A stretch of 64,000 nucleotides of DNA from Planctomycetota bacterium (GTDB taxonomy: Bacteria; Planctomycetota; Planctomycetia; Planctomycetales; Planctomycetaceae), in the NCBI GenBank assembly GCA_018242525.1, contig JAFEBS010000045.1, positions 21,849-85,848 of the forward strand, given 5' to 3'. Position 1 is the first letter of the stretch. Every line of letters starts with the position of its first letter. The translations under genes and the position numbers were made by a program. Positions 8,043-16,112 of this stretch are shown piece by piece. The notes under the pieces were generated by a model that saw only the letters and a list, made by a program, of their open reading frames with translations, made no database searches and was not told the DNA's origin.

Positions 8043-9035
8043 TCAAGTCGTACTCAAAAAACGATCCGCGAGCTCGATTGTTCCCTCGGTGTAGGGCACC
8101 CCCATCGCCTGGGCGGTCGGAGTTTCCGCATGGCTGGCGATCCATGCGGTCAGTTGTAAACGGCGGAGCATGACGAACACAGGGAGCATCGCAATATCGG
8201 CATCCGCGAATTCGGCGCAGCAACGGTAGCCTTCGACCCAGGCCGCTTGCAGATCGGATATCGAATCGTCGGTCTCGATGAAACTTACGGCCGCCGCGAA
8301 ATCAAAGCCGAACCAGCCGAAGCCGCAATCGTCAAAATCGATCACCGCAATTTGCTGATCCTCGATCAGGAGATTGGCAAGGCGGAGATCGGCATGGATC
8401 AGGCCGAACCGTTCGGGACCGGTCCCCCAGATCTGGAGCTTGGTCTCGAGTGCATTGGCGGCGCGTTGAAGCACCTGTTTTCCTGCGATCGTCAGCCCCA
8501 AGCCGTCTCGCCAGTCGCCCCAGTAGGACGTGCGACCAATGGTTGTATCGAAGTTCCAAGTCTTGCGGCTAAAGCCCGCAGGGAATCTCCAACGCTTTGC
8601 ATGATCGTGAAGCCGGGCGGTGATGGTGCCAAGCGTGCGAAAACTGTCGGACAGATCCTCCGTGGGTGAGGGCTCACGACCCGGCATGAACGCGAAACCA
8701 ACCACCTGCCGAAACTCGCCGCAATTCTTGAATTCAGCGATATGGCCGCCGCTGCGTATCGGGTATGGGCGGGGTGCGTTGACGATGTCACAGTCGATCA
8801 AATCAGCAAGCCAGGCCAGTTCGGATTCGATCTCCTGGCGATCATGATAACCCGGACGGTGAACGCGCAGGACGACCGTCGCACCTGTCTCCGGGTCGTC
8901 GGCACGGAAGGTTGCGTTCTCGGAAAGATGAAGAAGACGAACCACGCTACGCGGCGACAACCCCCATTCGCCGACGAGGTCCTGAGTACCGGTGCGAAGT
9001 TCCTCCACAAACGCATCGTCATAAAGTCCCGTCAT
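8043..9035 (-). CDS. APH-family small-molecule kinase
   Basis: A 330-residue phosphotransferase of the aminoglycoside/choline/homoserine kinase fold. The Brenner motif is HADLRLAN (His214, Asp216, Asn221) and the metal-binding motif is DFDD at 233-236. An N-terminal segment VVLRVHRPGYH supplies the probable nucleotide-binding Lys-equivalent region, with Arg in place of Lys. It is the first gene of a two-gene operon with the class III PLP enzyme. Hydroxylysine kinase (AGPHD1/HYKK) belongs to this family, which is why I favour a metabolic kinase over antibiotic resistance. RdoA/SrkA-like protein kinase activity is another possibility. Start is the ATG at 9035. Confidence 0.85.
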   Translation of the reverse strand: MTGLYDDAFVEELRTGTQDLVGEWGLSPRSVVRLLHLSENATFRADDPETGATVVLRVHRPGYHDRQEIESELAWLADLIDCDIVNAPRPYPIRSGGHIAEFKNCGEFRQVVGFAFMPGREPSPTEDLSDSFRTLGTITARLHDHAKRWRFPAGFSRKTWNFDTTIGRTSYWGDWRDGLGLTIAGKQVLQRAANALETKLQIWGTGPERFGLIHADLRLANLLIEDQQIAVIDFDDCGFGWFGFDFAAAVSFIETDDSISDLQAAWVEGYRCCAEFADADIAMLPVFVMLRRLQLTAWIASHAETPTAQAMGVPYTEGTIELADRFLSTT

Positions 9036-9101
9036 GGAACGACGCTCCCACGCTGAACCGACTCGTCAATCGAACGGTCGCTGGATATTTGGCTGCGGCA
9101 T

Positions 9102-9180
9102 TCAACGCAAAGGTGCAAGGGCGCGAAGACGCAGGAGATCCCCGCCCCATCCTCTTTGCGCCCTTGCGTCTTGGCGTTGA
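9102..9180. repeat. Imperfect inverted repeat of the AACGCaAAG/GCAAGGGCG type
   Basis: Left arm (9102-9136) contains TCAACGCAAAG and GCAAGGGCGCGAAGACGC. The right arm (9150-9180) contains TTTGCGCCCTTGCGTC and GGCGTTGA. The arms pair imperfectly around a short spacer. The style matches short intergenic palindromes scattered in many genomes; no second copy is in this window. Confidence 0.65.
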
Positions 9181-9255
9181 TTTCTTGTTCGACTGTCAAC
9201 ACCACGAAACTATAGCAGCCTGCTCCAGATTGGGTATGGGAAATGGACTTTGGAT

Positions 9256-9292
9256 GAATCGACTGTGGGCGACGAAGCGTCGACCACAGCCA
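9256..9292 (-). repeat. REP-like hairpin family 1, single unit
   Basis: On the minus strand this unit has the foot GAGTGGCTG, outer stem CTGTGG/CCACAG, inner stem CGACG/CGTCG and triloop CTT. Its core matches 1755-1789 base for base, but here it stands alone without a reverse partner. Confidence 0.85.
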
Positions 9293-9458
9293 CTCACCCG
9301 AGGCACCAGTGATCGCCACTCCGCAGAAGCGGCACTCTGTTTTCGCCCGTGAAACTTCCCTGGATTGGTCGGAGCGGGTTTCCTTCGTAACGGCCTGCTG
9401 CTACGATTCCCGTCAATCTTTGACAGGTCCGTTCGATTCATGGAAGGAGTCGCATTTG

Positions 9459-12221
9459 ATGCCGATCCGGAGACCTTTCTTGCTTGTTGCGGCAATTCTC
9501 GCTGCCGCCTTCACTCACTCACCACTTCATGCTGCTGAAGCAACCAAACCCATGAGTATTACGACGATTGAAGGCATCAGCGAATACCGGTTGGAAAATG
9601 GCCTGAAGGTGCTGCTGTTCCCGGACCCCTCCAAGCCCACCGTGACGGTCAACATGACCGTCTTCGTCGGCTCACGGCACGAAGGGTATGGTGAAGCCGG
9701 GATGGCCCATCTGCTGGAACACATGCTGTTCAAGGGGACACCAGATCATCCCGCCGTTCCCAAGGCCCTGCAGATGCGCGGTGCCAAATTCAATGGAACG
9801 ACCTGGCTGGACCGCACGAATTACTACGAAACCCTGCCCGCCAGCGATGAGAACCTGGAGTTCGCCATCCGCCTCGAGGCAGATCGGATGATCAACAGCT
9901 ATGTCAAAGGTGAGGACCTGGCCTCGGAAATGACCGTGGTCCGGAACGAATTCGAGCGAGGCGAAAACCTGCCGCAGGTGATCCTGGGCCAGCGCATGAC
10001 CAGCGCCGCGTTCAACTGGCACAACTATGGAAAATCCACAATTGGGAACCGCGCAGACATCGAACGCGTGCCCGTCGAAAAGCTGCGGGAGTTCTATGTG
10101 AAGTATTACCAGCCCGATAATGCGATTGTCATCGTGGCCGGGAAATTCGAAAAGGAGAAGGCCCTGGAATTCATCGGCAAGCACTTCGGCAGCATTCCCC
10201 GTCCGAAGCGCAAGCTGGAACAGACGTATACCGAGGAACCCGCCCAGGACGGCGAACGCCACGTGACGTTGCGGCGAGTTGGCGAAGTCGCCTTCGTCGG
10301 AACATTGTACCACATCCCTTCGGGGGGGCACCCGGACTTTGCCGCCGTGGATGTGCTGGAATCAATCCTGACGATGGCTCCGTCCGGACGGTTGTACAAG
10401 TCTCTGGTCGAAAAGAAGAAGGCCGCCAGTGTCTCGGGGGCCGCCTACGCGTTGCACGATCCCGGGATCCTGCGGTTCATGGCCGAAGTCGCCGCCGGAA
10501 ACACTCCTGAATCCGTCCTCGACACGCTGCTGGACACCATCGAAGTCGTCGTCGACCAGGGCGTGAAGGACGAGGAACTGGAACGAGCCCGGCAGCGACT
10601 GCTGAAGGATCGCGAGCAGCAGGCGTCCAACAGTGCCGGGATCGCCATCCAACTGAGTGACTGGGCGGCCCAGGGTGACTGGCGTCTGTATTTCCTCTAT
10701 CGAGATCGGCTGGAACAGGTGACCGTGAAGGATGTCAACCGTGTTGCCGCGGCGTACCTGCAGCCCAGCAATCGTACGATCGGAATCTATGTGCCGACCA
10801 AGGAAGCTCAGCGAACAACGATTCCGACCAAGCCCAACCTGGCGGAAATGATCGGTGAATATAAAGGCCGCGAAGAAACCAGCGTCGGCGAAGCGTTTGA
10901 CGTGGCTCCGGACAAGATCGAGGCCCGCACGAATCGAATGAAAATCGAAGGCCTGGATGCCGCACTGCTGTCCAAGAAGAATCGCGGGAACACGGTCGTC
11001 CTGAAAATGACCCTGCGTTACGGCAGCGTCGAGACGCTGAAGGGCCTGGGCACGGTGGCGGATTTCCTCCCTTCGATGATGACCCGGGGCACGAAGCAAT
11101 TAACCCGTCAGCAGATCCAGGATCAACTGGATCAGAACCAGGCATCGCTGGGAGCGAACGGATCGGCCGGTGACATCTCGTTCATGATTCAGACCAAGCG
11201 GGACAAGTTGACGGCCGTCCTGGATCTGTTGCGTCAGATCCTGAGGGAACCGGCATTCCCCGCGGCGGAACTCGACATCCTCAAGCAGGGACAACTGGCG
11301 GACCTGAAGCAATCGATGACCGACCCCACGCAACTGGCGGTCAAGACGATTCGCCGCGCTCTGAGCCCGTACGAATTCGGCGATGTCCGGTACAACCCGA
11401 CGTTTGACGAAGAGATCAAACTCACAGAATCGCTCGGCGTCGCGGACATCAAGCAACTGTATACGAACTTCGTGGGCGCACAGGCGGGCCAGATCGTTGT
11501 CGTGGGCGATTTCGATGAAGGAGCCACCATCACGGCGCTCAAGGGGATCTTGAAGGGCTGGAAATCGACTCAGCCATATCAGCGGATTCCCCGCTCGGCC
11601 GATGTCGAGATCAAGGCAGACACCATCAAGATTGAAACACCCGACAAGGCGAACGCCTTTTACTTTGCGGGGGGCGTCATGCCCATGCGGGACGACGATC
11701 CGGACTATCCGGCGCTGATCATCGGCAATTACATCCTGGGTGCAGGGGCACTGTCATCGCGTCTGGGCGACCGCATTCGACAGAGGGAAGGCCTGTCGTA
11801 CGGCGTCGGTTCTTCGGTGGTCGCCAGTTCACTGGACAGGCGGGCCACCATCACCATTTCCGCCATCTATAATCCCTCAAACCTGGACCGGTTGACGAAG
11901 GCAATTCATGAAGAGTTGGACACGCTGCTGATATCCGGCGTGTCGCAAAAGGAATTGGACGATGCCGTCAAAGGCTACCTGCAGCGTCAGGAAGTGGCCC
12001 GTACCGAGGATGTGAATCTGTCGCAGATGCTGGAATCGACGCTGCTGGCAGGACGGACGATGTCGTACTACACGCACCATGAGCAGGCGATTCAAAGCCT
12101 GACCCCGGAACAGGTCAACGACGCCCTGCGCAAGCATATTGATCCGGCCCACATTCTGACCGCCGTGGCCGGTGATTGGGCCGCGGCGGCCCGTAAGGAT
12201 TCGACGGCGACCGAAAAGTAG
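9459..12221 (+). CDS. Secreted M16-family zinc metallopeptidase (two-lobed)
   Basis: A 920-residue peptidase of the pitrilysin/insulinase family with a signal peptide (residues 1-25, ending LHAA). The inverted zinc motif HLLEH has His84, Glu87 and His88, and a third ligand Glu lies in VVRNEFERGE. The second half repeats the M16 fold (EIKLTESLGVADIKQLY, GAGALSSRLGDRIRQREGLSYGVG) and is expected to be catalytically inert. It would degrade small proteins or peptides in the periplasm. The ATG at 9459 is preceded by GGAAGGAG nine bases away. A paralogue of the same architecture is at 53853-56585. A hairpin terminator follows. Confidence 0.95.
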   Translation: MPIRRPFLLVAAILAAAFTHSPLHAAEATKPMSITTIEGISEYRLENGLKVLLFPDPSKPTVTVNMTVFVGSRHEGYGEAGMAHLLEHMLFKGTPDHPAVPKALQMRGAKFNGTTWLDRTNYYETLPASDENLEFAIRLEADRMINSYVKGEDLASEMTVVRNEFERGENLPQVILGQRMTSAAFNWHNYGKSTIGNRADIERVPVEKLREFYVKYYQPDNAIVIVAGKFEKEKALEFIGKHFGSIPRPKRKLEQTYTEEPAQDGERHVTLRRVGEVAFVGTLYHIPSGGHPDFAAVDVLESILTMAPSGRLYKSLVEKKKAASVSGAAYALHDPGILRFMAEVAAGNTPESVLDTLLDTIEVVVDQGVKDEELERARQRLLKDREQQASNSAGIAIQLSDWAAQGDWRLYFLYRDRLEQVTVKDVNRVAAAYLQPSNRTIGIYVPTKEAQRTTIPTKPNLAEMIGEYKGREETSVGEAFDVAPDKIEARTNRMKIEGLDAALLSKKNRGNTVVLKMTLRYGSVETLKGLGTVADFLPSMMTRGTKQLTRQQIQDQLDQNQASLGANGSAGDISFMIQTKRDKLTAVLDLLRQILREPAFPAAELDILKQGQLADLKQSMTDPTQLAVKTIRRALSPYEFGDVRYNPTFDEEIKLTESLGVADIKQLYTNFVGAQAGQIVVVGDFDEGATITALKGILKGWKSTQPYQRIPRSADVEIKADTIKIETPDKANAFYFAGGVMPMRDDDPDYPALIIGNYILGAGALSSRLGDRIRQREGLSYGVGSSVVASSLDRRATITISAIYNPSNLDRLTKAIHEELDTLLISGVSQKELDDAVKGYLQRQEVARTEDVNLSQMLESTLLAGRTMSYYTHHEQAIQSLTPEQVNDALRKHIDPAHILTAVAGDWAAAARKDSTATEK

Positions 12222-12743
12222 TAGCACTGCGGCCGAATGCCTACGCAACGCGCAAGCCGACGTTTCCAAAAACGTCGGCTTGTTCTTTTCGCGGCGATTA
12301 CAAAATGGCTTCGGCAAGCCACAACGACAGATGCAGCGACTTGAATTCGTCGCATTTCTCATTGCCTGCAAATGGTTTCTTCACGTTCGCCATCTACCGT
12401 GCGACATGCCCGGATTGTGAGAAACCGCAGGGATTAGATCAGTGTTTCCTGCTGAGAACAACGCCCCGTTTTGTCCGGCATGACATCTGCTTCAGGTCAA
12501 TGACCATGTCGGACATCGCGTTTGTGAAAGGAGTCATGATGACAGCAAACTCGTGCTTTGCCCGCTGACACACCGCCGGAATCCCGCCTACTGTCCAACC
12601 CGAGTCGATTGCAGCGGCCCTCGACCAGTCGCCGTTGATCGTCGGTCACAGCGCCTTTAACCATCGTTCCACGATTGTGAGATCACACGTCCAATCGCTG
12701 CGCTGAAGGTCTGCGCACCGATTCAATGTGAAGGATATTTGAA
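12222..12743. other. Intergenic stretch; terminator at its left end
   Basis: Apart from the M16 terminator at 12254-12289 nothing gene-like is visible. Short open frames here have no family resemblance and no ribosome-binding site. Confidence 0.7.
12254..12289 (+). terminator. Rho-independent terminator after the M16 gene
   Basis: A 12-base perfect stem, AAGCCGACGTTT paired with AAACGTCGGCTT, with loop CCAA and the tail GTTCTTTT, 32 bases after the M16 stop codon. Confidence 0.85.
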
Positions 12744-13817
12744 ATGACTTCCAGGTTTGAATTATTGCCGAGACGTCCCGGGCCGTATCGACGGCACGGC
12801 CTGATCGCCATCAGCGAATTACTGGTACTGATCTGCATTCTGGCCGGCCTGCTGTGGCTGGGCTCCCAGTTGATGGCAAGCACCGGTGAATCCCTCTCGG
12901 CGACGGCCGACACCAAGTCGAGCAGCGAGCGGTGCGTCTATCGAATTTCCCTGGATCAATCTGGTAAGCGGCTCTGGGTCTACAGGCCTCGAGAAGGCTT
13001 AAAACAGATTCAGCTGGCGACAAAGGAAGTGGAGCAATCGCTGCCGTTTTCCGCTGCGAATCAATTGGTGGTGTCCCATGATGCTGACGGATTGACGACT
13101 GTCATTTGTGACATGGAGGGGAATGTCACTCGGCATCGCGCCGGCGAGGAAACTCTGGTTGCTCAAATCAACTCCTTCAATGACATGCCGGTTGACGCCA
13201 GTGTCCACGGCAATGTCGCACTGTGCTTGAGCCAGTGCGGCAGGATCGTCGGCTGGAAACGCGATGATTCAGGCGTCCAGTCCGTTCAGTTCGCGCTGCC
13301 CGCCGGACCGCCTCTGCTGCGAATTCGCATCTTGAGCAGTGGCGACCGCGTGGCCGCGGCGCGGTCGAATGGAGTGGTCTCTTTTCACGATTCCGTAACA
13401 GGGGCAGTTGCGGGACCGGAATTGAATGTCGGCGCTGAATGCACCAGCTTTGCCTGGAGTGACGACGACCGTCTGCTGGCATTCACGACCGTGGATGGTC
13501 ATCTGCGAGTGATGCGGTTGGCCGAGCAGAGTATCATCTGCGAAGCCAACGTTTGCTCCGTCGCATCTGCGCGTCCGACGTCGCTTGTCATCTCGCCGGA
13601 TAGCAGACTGATCGCGGTTGCGATGAATGTTCGGAAGGATATTCAACTGCTGAACATGGAGTCCGGCGAAGTCGTCGGCAACCTGATCGGGCACGACGGA
13701 ATTGTCCGGACAATGCAGTTCGGACCTGGTTCAGACTGCCTGTATTCCGGCAGCTACGACGGGACCGTCCGCGAATGGTCGGTCACCTCGAAGTTGATGA
13801 TCGCAGTCTTGGACTGA
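12744..13817 (+). CDS. Membrane-anchored WD40-like repeat protein
   Basis: A 357-residue protein with one N-terminal membrane segment (about residues 21-46, LIAISELLVLICILAGLLWL) and a beta-propeller-like exterior. The last blades are the clearest WD40 units: VISPDSRLIAVAMN, then GHDGIVRTMQFGPGSDCLYSGSYDGTVREWSV. Earlier blades are weak. No enzymatic motif is seen; a scaffolding or binding role outside the membrane is inferred. The ATG at 12744 has GAAGGA 11 bases upstream. It converges on the deacetylase gene, with stops 58 bases apart. Confidence 0.8.
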   Translation: MTSRFELLPRRPGPYRRHGLIAISELLVLICILAGLLWLGSQLMASTGESLSATADTKSSSERCVYRISLDQSGKRLWVYRPREGLKQIQLATKEVEQSLPFSAANQLVVSHDADGLTTVICDMEGNVTRHRAGEETLVAQINSFNDMPVDASVHGNVALCLSQCGRIVGWKRDDSGVQSVQFALPAGPPLLRIRILSSGDRVAAARSNGVVSFHDSVTGAVAGPELNVGAECTSFAWSDDDRLLAFTTVDGHLRVMRLAEQSIICEANVCSVASARPTSLVISPDSRLIAVAMNVRKDIQLLNMESGEVVGNLIGHDGIVRTMQFGPGSDCLYSGSYDGTVREWSVTSKLMIAVLD

Positions 13818-13875
13818 CGCCGTCGAATTGCCGCTGGCGGGTGTTCCAGGATGCAGACAGTTCGCAATTCTGGAA

Positions 13876-14820
13876 TCAGATCTGGCTGAGTCGTCCCAGG
13901 CGCTGGCCATGGGATGCGATTAATTCGACGCTGCCGGCATCCGAGAGCCAATTCAATTCGCCAGGCCGGATGGCAGCCAGCGGATCATGCCATTCATCGG
14001 TTGCTGGACGAGCCTCGACATCCGCGCCGATGGCCGGATGCAGGCCAATCTCGGTGCAGCCGCAGGGGCTGGAGAACTGCAGGAACCGGTTCAGCGTATT
14101 ACGATTCACCAGACCTGCGTGCGCAGTTCCAAAAAAACTGGTGGGGGCTTTCAATGGGCAGATTTCCGGCAGTCTGCGAAACCGCCCGGCATAGTATCGC
14201 TTGATCAAGGCCACGCCAAACGCCACCAATCGTCCTGATCGAAGAACGGTCCGCGTCAGGACAGGTTCACGGGCGACCCGGATGACGGGGATCGCATACT
14301 TACGGGTCAGCTCCGGAATCAATTCCGCCACGCCCGGCAGCAGTTCCAGGTATTGGTGCCCGTTCAGATGCGTCGGTTGAAGGTGATGGTCCAGCATCCG
14401 TTCGATCTGCAATTGCAGTTCCACCAGGACACCGGGACGAAAGCGAGATCCGGTGGTCCGCAGTCGACGGAAGACCGCGCCAATCCCGGGGAATTGACCG
14501 CGCTCGTTCAAAAGTTCGGCGGGATAGCTGTTGGAAAGCGGCCGACCCTGGGTCAGATTCAGGTGGATTCCCAGGTCAAACGGATCCAGTGCATCATTCA
14601 GTGCTCGACGGCGGTCCGCCGAGGCAATCGCGCCGGCGCGGACATCTTCGGCCAGTTGCGGCCATGCGGTACAGGCCGCCTCGGCGGCAGGTGCATTGGC
14701 CAGCAGCGATGTGCTGGTCAGCAGTCCGTCTCGAAACGCATGCAGGATCCCGGCATTGACGGCCCCGTTCATGCCATAATCATCGGCATGCAGCACCAGC
14801 CACCGATCCGTCGCCGTCAT
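13876..14820 (-). CDS. YdjC/ChbG-family carbohydrate deacetylase
   Basis: A 314-residue metal-dependent deacetylase. The N-terminus LVLHADDYGMN holds the catalytic and metal Asp pair (13-14), and the later metal-binding His residues are in GIHLNLTQGRPLS and THLNGHQYLE. Known members remove acetyl groups from N-acetylated sugars (ChbG on chito-oligosaccharides, HpnK in hopanoid glycosides). The ATG at 14820 shares its A with the TAA stop of the upstream glycosyltransferase, so the two are translationally coupled. An add-then-deacetylate step on an amino sugar lipid is the natural inference. Confidence 0.88.
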   Translation of the reverse strand: MTATDRWLVLHADDYGMNGAVNAGILHAFRDGLLTSTSLLANAPAAEAACTAWPQLAEDVRAGAIASADRRRALNDALDPFDLGIHLNLTQGRPLSNSYPAELLNERGQFPGIGAVFRRLRTTGSRFRPGVLVELQLQIERMLDHHLQPTHLNGHQYLELLPGVAELIPELTRKYAIPVIRVAREPVLTRTVLRSGRLVAFGVALIKRYYAGRFRRLPEICPLKAPTSFFGTAHAGLVNRNTLNRFLQFSSPCGCTEIGLHPAIGADVEARPATDEWHDPLAAIRPGELNWLSDAGSVELIASHGQRLGRLSQI

Positions 14821-15704
14821 TATGCCGCCGCTCGCGTCGGAGTCTGGATTTGTTCGGACGGAATCAGAACGTCGTCCTGGAAGTTGTATTCGCCGCGCAG
14901 CGCCTGCCAGCGGACTCGCACCACGTCCAGCAGCATCGGAATCGCGTTTCGACTGAGCGAGATGGTCGTGGCATATTCGTTCACGAGAGTCACCGGAACC
15001 TTGTGAATTCGAAGTTTCAGGCAATGAGCCAGGAACACGGCTTCTGCATCAAACGCAAACCCGTTGATCGTGGATCGCGAGAATATCCCGTGGGCGGCCT
15101 GTCGACTGAAAATCTTCAGGCCGCACTGTGTATCGCGAATCTGACGCGACACCAGAAAAGTGACGATCCCGCGAAAGATGGCGCTCGCCACCGTCCGCCA
15201 GAACTTGCGTTCCACCAGGCTCGACGAATCGTTCATGTCCCGGCTGCCAAACACCGCATCAGCTTGTCCCGCCTGCACGATGTCATAGGCGTTCCGCAAG
15301 GCGATCAGGTCATATGGCAAGTCGGCATCGGTAAACGCCACGACGCGACCGGTCGCCGCCAGCAACCCCTTGCGAACGGCCGATCCCTTGCCACCATTGG
15401 GCTGCCGGATTGTGGAAAATCGGGGGCCATAGGCTGCGGCAAGTGTGGCAGTGTTGTCCTGGCTGCCGTCGTCAACCACGAGCACCCGGTAGTCGAGTCC
15501 CCATTGATTCAGGTAGGCCGCCGCGTCCGTGAGTGTTTTCGGCAGTCGAGATTCTTCGTTATAGGCCGGGATCACGAGTGTCAAATCGTGATCGGACGGC
15601 CGCACGAACGGAATGGAAGCCGTACTGACGTCCGTTGTTGTCGACGTCAGGGACACATTTTCATGGTCGTGTTGTTGGTCAGCTTCAGCCCGCACAGCGC
15701 ACAT
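14820..15704 (-). CDS. GT2 glycosyltransferase, dolichyl/polyprenyl-phosphate type
   Basis: A 294-residue family 2 glycosyltransferase. It has LTLVIPAYNEESRLP, the VVDDGSQDNT nucleotide-binding motif and FTDADLPYD as the DXD-like metal site, followed by GSRDM and DTQCGLKIF typical of dolichol-phosphate mannose synthase-like enzymes. The ATG at 15704 follows GGGGGGATTGG; a frame reaching 15905 is repeat-encoded and rejected. It is followed with a one-base overlap by the YdjC deacetylase. Sugar donor and lipid acceptor cannot be read directly. Confidence 0.88.
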   Translation of the reverse strand: MCAVRAEADQQHDHENVSLTSTTTDVSTASIPFVRPSDHDLTLVIPAYNEESRLPKTLTDAAAYLNQWGLDYRVLVVDDGSQDNTATLAAAYGPRFSTIRQPNGGKGSAVRKGLLAATGRVVAFTDADLPYDLIALRNAYDIVQAGQADAVFGSRDMNDSSSLVERKFWRTVASAIFRGIVTFLVSRQIRDTQCGLKIFSRQAAHGIFSRSTINGFAFDAEAVFLAHCLKLRIHKVPVTLVNEYATTISLSRNAIPMLLDVVRVRWQALRGEYNFQDDVLIPSEQIQTPTRAAA

Positions 15705-16112
15705 TTTCCAATCCCCCCGGTTAGGTGGGGGGGACGGTAGTGGAATCCGCCAAACGCGGCAAGACCGTTTTTTGACGGAACACCTCGTAACCATGGGGAG
15801 TTTGGTCGAGACAACGCCATTGTTCGGCGCGGGTCTCCCGCCCCCTTTGTTCGGCGCGGGTTTCCCGACCCCGCCGAAACCGCCGACCGAAGGTCTCCTT
15901 TTCAAAAACCATCCCCGCAGCTATAGAGCAACGAACTTTCACAGTTCGGCGCGGGGGCATTGCCTAACACAAGGGGTCGGACCCCAGCGACAGGTATCCG
16001 ATTTGAACAGAAACCACATTGGGGGGCGGAACTCCTGTTCCAAATCACCGCAGAGACAGATCACCCAGTTGCATATCGGGTTCGGGAGCCGGAACTTTAA
16101 GGATGAATCGTC
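15705..16112. other. Divergent intergenic region with direct repeats
   Basis: The region separates the minus-strand GT2/deacetylase operon from the plus-strand GT87-like gene. It includes short direct repeats (15820-15867, plus a partial third copy at 15944-15955). No gene is supported. Confidence 0.7.
15820..15867. repeat. Two 21-base direct repeats with internal hairpin
   Basis: Copies at 15820-15840 and 15847-15867 differ by one base and share TTGTTCGGCGCGGG. The first can fold as GCGGG, loop TCT, CCCGC. A third partial copy (GTTCGGCGCGGG) is at 15944-15955. Probably another small dispersed element. Confidence 0.7.

Larger units (their letters stand above)
9036..9458. other. Divergent intergenic region with two repeats
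   Basis: The region separates the minus-strand kinase operon from the plus-strand M16 gene and should hold promoters for both. It contains an imperfect inverted repeat (9102-9180) and one REP family 1 unit (9256-9292). A frame open from 9309 into the M16 gene is rejected as an extension because a clear ribosome-binding site lies at the ATG at 9459. Confidence 0.7.

Noticed and set aside
8043..9035. Aminoglycoside resistance gene
   Set aside because: The APH fold is shared by metabolic kinases, and the operon partner is a PLP enzyme; nothing suggests resistance.
15705..15905. N-terminal extension of the GT2 gene
   Set aside because: Encoded by the direct repeats at 15820-15867; low-complexity Gly/Pro/Asn sequence; a better start with GGGGGGA lies at 15704.
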